Source: Candidatus Pacearchaeota archaeon ex4484_71 (GTDB taxonomy: Archaea > Nanobdellota > Nanobdellia > Pacearchaeales > GW2011-AR1). From it: 8,809 bases of DNA. The position numbers and the translations under genes were made by a program. Where the stretch lies: NCBI GenBank assembly GCA_002254395.1, contig NJDN01000021.1, forward strand, positions 1-8,809. The letters are read 5' to 3'. Shown here piece by piece: positions 1 through 5,490 of this stretch; position 1 is the first letter of the stretch; every line of letters begins with the position of its first letter. The notes beneath the pieces are model-generated. The model was given only the letters and a program-made list of their open reading frames with translations. It was not told the DNA's origin and made no database searches.

Positions 1-138
1 TTTCAGATAAACAAAACATTACCAATCTGTAGTATCCATTTTCATATTATAACAACTACCCAGATATATCAGTATCCATGACATGATTCAGTCTTTGTGC
101 TATTTAAACATTTCCAACAATTCTAAAACTGAGCAAGC

Positions 139-147
139 TTTAAAAAT
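139..147 (+). promoter_or_regulatory. Putative TATA box for the DUF357 gene (leaderless)
   Basis: The run TTTAAAAAT is centred about 25 nt before the ATG at 168. In archaea a TATA box lies about 26 nt upstream of the transcription start, so the transcript would begin at or next to the start codon, with no room for a Shine-Dalgarno site. The 130 nt further upstream hold no convincing gene. Confidence 0.5.
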
Positions 148-167
148 TCGGGGCGCCTAGAAATACA

Positions 168-449
168 ATGGAAAAAGAGATCACAAAAGAGAAGTTAGAA
201 AGATATTTTGACTTGACAACAAGAGCCCTAAAAATTGCCATGGAGAGAATAATCCCTGGAAAAGAAAAACATGCAAAAGAAATAATAGATATGGTAAAAA
301 ATTACCTCTCCGACGCAGAACATTTTGAGAAAAAGGGAGATTGGGTAAACGCATTTGCCGCACTTAACTATGCGCATGGATGGTTAGACTCGGGAGTAAG
401 ATTAGAAATTTTTGATGTGCATGATGATACTTTGTTTACAGTTATATAA
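168..449 (+). CDS. DUF357 family protein
   Basis: This 93-residue acidic/helical protein of unknown function is recognised as an archaeal DUF357 member. The diagnostic part is the C-terminal half (about residues 48-82), where a helix with YLSDAEHF is followed by KGDWVNAFAALNYAHGWLDSGVRL; the family shows the same D-A-x-x-F, G-D-x-x-N-A-F-A-A and Y-A-x-G-W-L-D pattern. No signal peptide or membrane segment is visible, so it is probably cytoplasmic. The ATG at 168 follows a TATA-like element at leaderless spacing. It lies 47 nt upstream of pyrH on the same strand, but pyrH has its own TATA-like element, so co-transcription is not certain. A T-run at 479-484 may terminate some transcripts. Family assignment is from memory of the conserved motif; no biochemical role is known to me. 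Confidence 0.85.
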   Translation: MEKEITKEKLERYFDLTTRALKIAMERIIPGKEKHAKEIIDMVKNYLSDAEHFEKKGDWVNAFAALNYAHGWLDSGVRLEIFDVHDDTLFTVI

Positions 450-466
450 CTAATAGAATTGTAAAA

Positions 467-475
467 ACTTAAAAA
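467..475 (+). promoter_or_regulatory. Putative TATA box for pyrH (leaderless)
   Basis: ACTTAAAAA is centred about 26 nt upstream of the pyrH ATG at 497. It sits in the 47-nt gap after the DUF357 gene and would give a leaderless transcript. No Shine-Dalgarno sequence is present before the ATG. Confidence 0.45.
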
Positions 476-496
476 GAATTTTTTCTTGGTTATTTA

Positions 497-1192
497 ATGG
501 AAAAGAAAACAATCGTGATTAGTCTTGGTGGAAGTTTAATAATTCCCGACGACGTAAACTATTCCTATCTCGAAAAATTCAAAAAGGTCATAAAAAACAA
601 CACAAGAAAATATAAGTTTGTAATAGTATGTGGAGGAGGGGGCCTAGCTAGAAAATACATAACTGCGCTTAGAAAAACCGGCGCAAACACAAAACTCCAA
701 AGTCTTTCAGGAATTTCCGCAACAAGAACAAACGCAAGATTTATGAGCTACTTTTTCAGATTGGACCAAAAAAAAGGAATTCCCCATCGAATGAGAACAA
801 TAAAGAAATATCTTAAAAAAGAAGATATAATCTTTTGTGGGGCGTTAAAATATAAACCACGCCAAACCTCAGATTCAACCGCCGCAGAGATTGCCTCAAA
901 ACTAAAATCAGATTTTATAAATCTTACAAATATAAAAGGACTCTTCACAGATAATCCATTAACAAACAAGAAAGCAAAGTTTATAGAGGAAATATCATGG
1001 GAAGAATTTGAAAAAATGGCAACAAAATCAAAATTTAAGCCAGGGCAACATTTTGTCTTAGATCAATCTGCGGCAGAAATAATAAAAACAAACAAAATAA
1101 GAACAATCATAATTGGTAAAGACACAAAGCAACTTGACAACCTCTTAAAAGGCAAAAAATTTGTGGGCACCACAATTGAAAATCAAAAATGA
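497..1192 (+). CDS. pyrH: Archaeal UMP kinase
   Basis: UMP kinase (UMP + ATP to UDP + ADP) acts in cytoplasmic pyrimidine nucleotide synthesis. The 231-residue length matches the compact archaeal UMP kinases of the amino acid kinase fold. Visible motifs are the N-terminal phosphate-binding SLGGSL (residues 9-14), CGGGGLARKY (45-54), the SDSTAAEIAS stretch (125-134), LTNIKGLFTDNP (143-154, nucleotide-binding segment), KPGQHFVLDQSAAE (181-194) and a C-terminal IIIGKD (204-209). Other amino acid kinases (aspartokinase, glutamate kinase) are less likely because of the size and the FKPGQHFVLDQSA segment, typical of archaeal/spirochaete-type UMP kinase. The stop overlaps the start of the next 39-codon ORF in an ATGA, which suggests translational coupling within an operon that continues into the RNase P gene. 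Confidence 0.93.
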   Translation: MEKKTIVISLGGSLIIPDDVNYSYLEKFKKVIKNNTRKYKFVIVCGGGGLARKYITALRKTGANTKLQSLSGISATRTNARFMSYFFRLDQKKGIPHRMRTIKKYLKKEDIIFCGALKYKPRQTSDSTAAEIASKLKSDFINLTNIKGLFTDNPLTNKKAKFIEEISWEEFEKMATKSKFKPGQHFVLDQSAAEIIKTNKIRTIIIGKDTKQLDNLLKGKKFVGTTIENQK

Positions 1193-1308
1193 AAGCACGT
1201 AAAAGTAAAAAAGCAGAAAAAATGTTGAGAGATGAAGAACTTGCAGGATATAACAAATATAATCCTGCTTCATTGAAAAGCAGGAAATATTCTCTAAGGA
1301 AGATATGA
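1189..1308 (+). CDS. Small basic protein of 39 residues between pyrH and rnp3
   Basis: I do not recognise this gene. It encodes 39 residues starting MKARKSKKAEKMLRDEEL and ending in KSRKYSLRKI, with 13 Lys/Arg against 4 Asp/Glu and no cysteine, so a nucleic-acid or ribosome partner is plausible but only inferred. The case for a real gene is its fit in the cluster: its ATG shares an ATGA with the pyrH stop at 1189-1192, and its TGA at 1306-1308 lies 1 nt before the ATG of the RNase P gene, so it fills the gap exactly. It does not match the ribosomal proteins L39e or L41e as I know them. It could be a lineage-specific small protein or a coupling ORF that keeps ribosomes moving into rnp3. Confidence 0.6.
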   Translation: MKARKSKKAEKMLRDEELAGYNKYNPASLKSRKYSLRKI

Positions 1309-1309
1309 A

Positions 1310-1759
1310 ATGAAGCAACATACAATCTTAACAGAAAAAAAATTTAATAGACTGAAGCATCTCGTAAAAGAAAACAAAGGAAAAGAAATAACTTTTACAA
1401 GTAATGACGACGAATTGAACAGGAAAGTCTTGGAAAAACTCCCAATACAGATTCTTCTAATAAATCAGAGTGGTAGAAAAGACTACCAAAAGCAAAGGAA
1501 TTCGGGATTAAACCAAGTCATGGCAAAAATTGCAAAAAAAAATAACATCAAAATAGGGATAAATTTTGATGAACTCCTAGAATCCAAAAACAAGGAGAAA
1601 ATCCTATCAAGAATAATTCAGAATATAAAACTCTGTAACAAATATAAAATCCAAATGAAATTTATTTCTCCAAAAAACACCAAAGCAATCGTTTCTCATG
1701 AAATAAAATCCCTAGGATTAGTTCTTGGCATGCCCACGTGGATGACAAAAAAATTATAA
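1310..1759 (+). CDS. rnp3: RNase P protein component 3 (Rpp30), short form
   Basis: Protein subunit of archaeal RNase P, the ribonucleoprotein that removes tRNA 5' leaders. Rpp30 has a TIM-barrel-like fold and partners Pop5 in activating the catalytic RNA. The 149-residue product keeps the family's conserved C-terminal core: QRNSGLNQVMAKIAKKNN (residues 62-79) followed by IKIGINFDELL (80-90), then RIIQNIKLCNKYKIQMKFIS (101-120), and a final section with an SLGLVLGMP strand-turn. Archaeal Rpp30 is usually somewhat over 200 residues, so the N-terminal part is reduced, which fits a small-genome archaeon. The ATG at 1310 lies 1 nt after the preceding stop. No strong ribosome binding site is seen, so translation probably depends on coupling. 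Confidence 0.85.
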   Translation: MKQHTILTEKKFNRLKHLVKENKGKEITFTSNDDELNRKVLEKLPIQILLINQSGRKDYQKQRNSGLNQVMAKIAKKNNIKIGINFDELLESKNKEKILSRIIQNIKLCNKYKIQMKFISPKNTKAIVSHEIKSLGLVLGMPTWMTKKL

Positions 1760-1796
1760 AAAAATAAAAAAGGGAAACTTTTAGGGTAAAAGTTTC
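1760..1796 (-). terminator. Hairpin plus T-tract terminator between convergent genes
   Basis: A perfect 10-bp inverted repeat, GAAACTTTTA (1774-1783) and TAAAAGTTTC (1787-1796), flanks a 3-nt loop. Read on the minus strand it directly follows the stop of the cysteine-rich protein gene and runs into a T-rich tract (complement of 1760-1771), the layout of an intrinsic terminator. On the plus strand it lies 14 nt after the rnp3 stop and may also help end that transcript, but without a clear U-tract. Archaeal termination often needs only the T-tract, so the hairpin may instead protect the 3' end. Confidence 0.6.
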
Positions 1797-2306
1797 TTAA
1801 TCCCAGGATCGTGTATGTAACTCATAAGTGCCAGAAGAACAAGAATTCATACAGGTAGGATACTCTGTTTGACTACCGCAACACTTCAAATTTCCACAGC
1901 AAGAACTTATTACGCATCCTTCTCCACGATCCCCGCATGGAAGAAGCATTACCCCCTCTCCATCAGATTTCGAAACCAATTCTACAATCCCATTACCCTC
2001 TTCTTGACGCTCGTAGTTACCCCCCATAATAAGTGCACCTTTCCCAAACTCATAAACCATATCTCCATTCTCGTCATACTTAACTTCATAGTTCTTCAAA
2101 TCTTCTGAACTCATTCCTGCTTCAAGATATTTTTCTGCTAAAAGACCATTGTAGGTTTGCTCATGTGTTGTTTGTGTAGCCGTGCTCTTCTTCATCCAAT
2201 CGAAAATACCATTACCTGTCATCGAAGAACCTATCGCACCAATCATTAACACAACAACTATTCCTGCGAGAACAGCAAAGGCCCAAACGTTCAATTTTTT
2301 ATCCAT
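1797..2306 (-). CDS. Membrane-anchored protein with eight-cysteine C-terminal domain
   Basis: I do not recognise a named family. The 169-residue product has a short positive N-terminus (MDKK), one hydrophobic segment (about residues 8-28) that could be a signal peptide or membrane anchor, a polar charged middle part (40-120), and a compact cysteine-rich tail. The eight cysteines are at 124, 131, 136, 137, 142, 143, 152 and 156, spaced C-x6-C-x4-CC-x4-CC-x8-C-x3-C, which suggests four disulfides in a knottin-like fold outside the cell; this is inferred from spacing only. The start ATG at 2306 is supported by a Shine-Dalgarno-like GGGGGTGA 6 nt upstream and a TATA box further out. The next gene on the same strand, 88 nt upstream, also encodes an exported cysteine-rich protein, so both may serve the cell surface. 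Confidence 0.75.
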   Translation of the reverse strand: MDKKLNVWAFAVLAGIVVVLMIGAIGSSMTGNGIFDWMKKSTATQTTHEQTYNGLLAEKYLEAGMSSEDLKNYEVKYDENGDMVYEFGKGALIMGGNYERQEEGNGIVELVSKSDGEGVMLLPCGDRGEGCVISSCCGNLKCCGSQTEYPTCMNSCSSGTYELHTRSWD

Positions 2307-2312
2307 TCTTTT

Positions 2313-2320
2313 TCACCCCC
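2313..2320 (-). promoter_or_regulatory. Strong Shine-Dalgarno site for the eight-cysteine protein gene
   Basis: Read on the minus strand the sequence is GGGGGTGA, 6 nt before the ATG at 2306; its GGTGA core can pair with the archaeal 16S 3' end. It is the clearest ribosome binding site in the window. Most other genes here appear leaderless or coupled, so this gene is translated by a different route. Confidence 0.6.
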
Positions 2321-2362
2321 TTTCAAAACAATACCAAGCATAACTTAACAAACAAAGACTAG

Positions 2363-2370
2363 TTTATAAG
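2363..2370 (-). promoter_or_regulatory. Putative TATA box for the eight-cysteine protein gene
   Basis: The minus-strand sequence CTTATAAA lies about 60 nt upstream of the ATG at 2306. That places the transcription start near 2340 and leaves a leader of about 34 nt, enough to hold the Shine-Dalgarno site at 2313-2320. Confidence 0.45.
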
Positions 2371-2393
2371 AATTATCCCAATTATCACAAACG

Positions 2394-3656
2394 TTAAAGA
2401 GTAGAACAAATATAGCTGGTCTCCCAAATTGAAAAACTATCTCCTGCAGAGATATTTGTCTCGGTCTCATTCAATCTAACATAAGGGTATCCCTCAGGAT
2501 AGGATTTCCAATTGTGTTCTTTTATTATTAAACATCCTTGCTGAGCACTTCCAGGAAAGTAAATATAATGCCCAACATAACTCTCAATAGAAGGGTTCGT
2601 CAAATCCGCACTATCAAAATACTCCCCAACTCCGAAAGGCCAAATTGAATTAATTGTTCCGCTATTCTCTTCTTCCTCCGTAACACAAACCCCATCCTCA
2701 CAAACCTCTCCAGGATCACAATCGATATGCTCGACACATTCTGCAGGAACAAAACACTCCCCTTGGAAACACACCTCACTTTCATTACACTCTTCAATCG
2801 TTCTAACTGTTATTGTAGACTGGCAAACACTATCAACACAACTATAGTCTTTATAGTCTTGGACCACTGCAGTCCCATCTTGTGAACAACTTAGAACCCC
2901 AATATACTGGTCGACGCCACAATCCTCATCGACAGTTTCGGGAGTGCACGAAACAGGCTCGTCTATACAATTTCCGTCATAACACTCATATGAACAAGAC
3001 TCCACATAAACAGGATTTTGATCATTATAGCAAAATCCCAATTCCGAACAACTGTAAACGACCTTATATTGAAAGACGTTATTTCCTTCACAATATCTCG
3101 TCCCATCTAAGAGATAATCTTCCCCACAATCTGATGCAACTTGACAACTATCTCCCTGATTTGGATCAGAACCTCCACTAAAATTTGCACCAATATTCAA
3201 ATCTCCAACACTATCTGTGACTTTTCCTATAACCTCTTTACCAGATTCTAACTTTATCACAGGAGCTATCGAAACCTTCTCAACCTTGGGTAGAACTAAT
3301 TGAGAACCATTTTGTGTCAAATTAATATAAAAAGTCCTACTTTCCAATTCATCAAATCCTTCAAAATGCCTATCAAAAACTTCAGACGTTTTATCATCTT
3401 CAAAAACAAACTTTATTCCCACAAGGTCTCCCATCCCCACACCTCTTTCAACAGAAACCGTCGCCTGGCCACTCGAAAAATCTATTTTCGCGGATTTTAT
3501 TCCAAGATCAACAGTGAACTGACTTAGAGATATTCTATCTGCTCCCTTGTTAACCAACCCCAAAACAACAGCAGCAATAATTGCCAATGCGACAATAGAA
3601 ACCACAATCACCAAGACAGTCGTAACTATGCTAGAAAGACCTCTTTTATCATTCAT
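2394..3656 (-). CDS. Type IV pilin-like surface protein with repeated cysteine modules
   Basis: The 420-residue product begins MNDKRGLSSIV and then has a hydrophobic helix to about residue 36. A K-R-G-L-S junction followed by such a helix is the class III signal used by archaeal pilins and archaellins, cut by a PibD/FlaK-type prepilin peptidase after the glycine. Residues 40-165 look like a beta-rich domain. Residues 171-324 hold 20 cysteines: two modules of eight (171-230 and 237-301), each ending C-x3/5-C-x4-C, and a short four-cysteine unit (307-324). A C-terminal domain (330-420) has two more, at 375 and 417. It is probably an extracellular filament subunit or adhesin; the role is inferred. 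The frame could extend to a TTG at 3671, but ATG at 3656 is preferred: it gives a short pilin leader and lies about 25 nt from a TATA box. It is divergent from pheS. Confidence 0.78.
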   Translation of the reverse strand: MNDKRGLSSIVTTVLVIVVSIVALAIIAAVVLGLVNKGADRISLSQFTVDLGIKSAKIDFSSGQATVSVERGVGMGDLVGIKFVFEDDKTSEVFDRHFEGFDELESRTFYINLTQNGSQLVLPKVEKVSIAPVIKLESGKEVIGKVTDSVGDLNIGANFSGGSDPNQGDSCQVASDCGEDYLLDGTRYCEGNNVFQYKVVYSCSELGFCYNDQNPVYVESCSYECYDGNCIDEPVSCTPETVDEDCGVDQYIGVLSCSQDGTAVVQDYKDYSCVDSVCQSTITVRTIEECNESEVCFQGECFVPAECVEHIDCDPGEVCEDGVCVTEEEENSGTINSIWPFGVGEYFDSADLTNPSIESYVGHYIYFPGSAQQGCLIIKEHNWKSYPEGYPYVRLNETETNISAGDSFSIWETSYICSTL

Positions 3657-3676
3657 CACTTTAGAAGACAAAAATT

Positions 3677-3686
3677 ATTTATAAAT
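3677..3686 (-). promoter_or_regulatory. Palindromic TATA box for the pilin-like gene
   Basis: ATTTATAAAT is a perfect palindrome in the divergent gap between the pilin-like gene and pheS. Its centre is about 25 nt from the minus-strand ATG at 3656, ideal for a leaderless transcript, and this supports that ATG over the upstream TTG. Being symmetric, it could also drive pheS with a leader of about 30 nt. Confidence 0.55.
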
Positions 3687-3736
3687 TTATTCAATAAAAA
3701 CAAAGATTTTTTAACTAGGTTTGTCAGAGTATATTT

Positions 3737-5248
3737 ATGGATAAATTAATCCAGTCTCTCAGTCCTATCGAAAGAAAAATTTTACCTTACTTGGAAGAGA
3801 AAAAACTCCAAGACATTTGCAAGAAGTCCAATCTTGATAAGACAAGTGTTCTAAGGGCTCTAGAATATTTAAACAAAAAAAAATTAGTAGAATTAAATTA
3901 CGAAAAGAAAAAGATAATCGAATTGGACGTTAATGGTATCCTTTACAAAAGAAAAGGGCTTCCAGAAAGAAGACTTTTAGATCTGTTAGCAAAAAAGAGA
4001 ATCCTGCCTCTAAAAGACGCAAAATTACAAAGCAAACTTTCAAATGATGAGTTCAAAGCTTCACTCGGAGTGTTAAAGAAAAAAGCACTTATTGAACTAA
4101 AAAACGGAAAAATTGTTTTTAATGCAAAAAAGGAAGAAATTACGAAGAAAATGTTGGAAGAGTCATTTATCGAATCCCTCCCTCTTGAGCTAGACACATT
4201 AGACCCTGAACAGAAATTCGCTTTTGATTCTCTTCAAAAAAGGAAGAACATTGTCCAACTGGAGGAAAAGAAAAAGGTAAAAATTAGAATAACTCCTTTG
4301 GGAAAAGAAATCTCTAGGAAAAAAATAGAAGGAAAAGAATTAATAGAACAAATAACACCCTCAATACTGAAAAGCGAAAAAAACTGGAGGGGTAAAAAGT
4401 TTAGGAGATATGATGTTGAGGCAAATGTTCCGAGAATTTACGGTGGAAAAAGACATTTTGTAAATCAAGCAATAGACTATGCTAGGAAGATTTGGACGGA
4501 GATGGGTTTCGAAGAAATGACTGGCAACATGGCACAACCTAGCTTTTGGAATTTCGACGCGCTATTCACCGCGCAGGACCACCCAGTAAGAGAAATGCAA
4601 GATACATTCTTCTTGGAAAACAAAAAGAGTTCGGAACCTGATAAAAAACTAATGAAAATAATAAAAGAAACCCATGAGAAAGGAATCAATGGAAGCAAAG
4701 GATGGAATTATAAATGGGATGAGAAAGAATCTGAAAAGATGGTTCTAAGAACACACACTACATGTTTATCCGCACTAAAACTTTATTCCTTGGCTAAAAA
4801 AGAGATTCCAAAAAAATTCTTCGCTATTGGGAAATGTTTTAGGAATGAAACTGTCGATTGGTCACACGGATTTGAATTCAATCAGACAGAAGGTATTGTT
4901 GTGGACAAGAATGCAAACTTCAGACATCTTTTAGGATACCTTAAACAATTCTTCAAGAAGATGGGATATGAAAAAATAAGATTCTCACCCGCATATTTCC
5001 CTTACACCGAACCATCTGTTGAAATAAATGTATGGCATCCGGATAAAAAGGTTTGGTTAGAACTAGGAGGGGCAGGAATATTAAGACCTGAAGTTGTAGT
5101 TCCATTATTGGGGGAATATATCCCAGTATTAGCCTGGGGCCCCGGATTTGATAGAATACTTTTGGACTATTATGAGATAAAGGATCTTCGAGAGTTATAC
5201 AAAAACGACATAACTAAATTAAGAAACATTAAATTTTGGATAAAATGA
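3737..5248 (+). CDS. pheS: Phenylalanyl-tRNA synthetase alpha subunit
   Basis: Catalytic subunit of the alpha2/beta2 class II synthetase that charges tRNA-Phe with phenylalanine using ATP, in the cytoplasm. The 503-residue length and the N-terminal winged-helix-like segments (about residues 1-150, with LSPIERKILPYLEE and a second unit near KRILPLKDAKLQSKLSNDEF) are the archaeal/eukaryotic type, unlike shorter bacterial PheS. The class II core is intact: FWNFDALFTAQDHPVREMQDTF around 270-291, THTTCLSALKL near 340, motif 2 FRNETVDWSHGFEFNQTEG near 368-386, YFPYTEPSVEI, and motif 3 GGAGILRPEV with WGPGFDRILL near 467-476. The ATG at 3737 has no Shine-Dalgarno site, consistent with a leaderless start. 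Its stop overlaps the next ORF in an ATGA, and pheT follows that ORF, so synthesis of both subunits appears coupled. Confidence 0.96.
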   Translation: MDKLIQSLSPIERKILPYLEEKKLQDICKKSNLDKTSVLRALEYLNKKKLVELNYEKKKIIELDVNGILYKRKGLPERRLLDLLAKKRILPLKDAKLQSKLSNDEFKASLGVLKKKALIELKNGKIVFNAKKEEITKKMLEESFIESLPLELDTLDPEQKFAFDSLQKRKNIVQLEEKKKVKIRITPLGKEISRKKIEGKELIEQITPSILKSEKNWRGKKFRRYDVEANVPRIYGGKRHFVNQAIDYARKIWTEMGFEEMTGNMAQPSFWNFDALFTAQDHPVREMQDTFFLENKKSSEPDKKLMKIIKETHEKGINGSKGWNYKWDEKESEKMVLRTHTTCLSALKLYSLAKKEIPKKFFAIGKCFRNETVDWSHGFEFNQTEGIVVDKNANFRHLLGYLKQFFKKMGYEKIRFSPAYFPYTEPSVEINVWHPDKKVWLELGGAGILRPEVVVPLLGEYIPVLAWGPGFDRILLDYYEIKDLRELYKNDITKLRNIKFWIK

Positions 5249-5490
5249 GAACCCCATATGATTTAAATCGAGCAAACAAGATAAGAAGGAGAGAGTTGGT
5301 AACAGTCATGGTTCAACGAAATCCGTATGATTTGTCTTCCAGGAGACCAGTTATAATAATTAAATCCCAGGAAGATAAATTTAGAAATAGAAACCCCTAT
5401 GACCTATCTTCCGCTAGGCGTTACACAAGACCTCAAAAGAATAAATTTAGGGATAGAAACCCTTACGATCTGTCAAGGAGATTAAAATGA
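5245..5490 (+). CDS. Small basic (N/T)PYDL-repeat protein inserted between pheS and pheT
   Basis: I do not recognise this protein. The 81 residues contain four copies of a PYDL motif, at residues 4-7, 27-30, 51-54 and 73-76 (spacing 22-24). Three read RNPYDLS and the first reads RTPYDLN. The last two units share a longer KFRxRNPYDLS. The protein is strongly basic (23 Lys/Arg against 8 Asp/Glu), has no Gly, Cys, Trp or His, and is probably unstructured between motifs. ATG at 5245 is chosen because it overlaps the pheS TGA in an ATGA; the frame also allows a TTG at 5236. Its own TGA overlaps the pheT ATG in a second ATGA at 5487-5490. A partner of the synthetase or of tRNA is a natural guess from position and charge, but nothing in the sequence proves it. 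Confidence 0.8.
   Translation: MRTPYDLNRANKIRRRELVTVMVQRNPYDLSSRRPVIIIKSQEDKFRNRNPYDLSSARRYTRPQKNKFRDRNPYDLSRRLK
5251..5472 (+). repeat. Four in-frame (N/T)PYDL coding repeats
   Basis: The units start at 5251, 5320, 5392 and 5458. The amino acid motif is nearly invariant while the codons differ: proline is cca, ccg, ccc, cct and leucine is tta, ttg, cta, ctg in the four copies. The last two units form a 66-nt tandem repeat at the protein level with clear nucleotide divergence. Confidence 0.85.

Noticed and set aside
31..79. Two copies of AGTATCCAT (31-39 and 71-79) upstream of the DUF357 gene
   Set aside because: Nine-base repeats 40 nt apart in AT-rich sequence are weak evidence; no palindrome or promoter relation was seen, and no gene spans them.
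2882..3181. A 99-codon plus-strand frame opposite the cysteine modules
   Set aside because: The opposite frame shows regularly spaced cysteines and acidic repeats of a real exported protein; this one is His/Asn-rich shadow sequence.
3657..3671. Extension of the pilin-like protein to a TTG start at 3671
   Set aside because: It adds SSKV before the ATG, has no ribosome site, and the TATA box position fits a leaderless start at the ATG at 3656 better.
5248..5480. The tandem units between pheS and pheT as a CRISPR-like or mobile repeat
   Set aside because: Similarity is at the protein level with synonymous divergence, the units are in frame, and spacing varies by codon multiples, so they are coding repeats.
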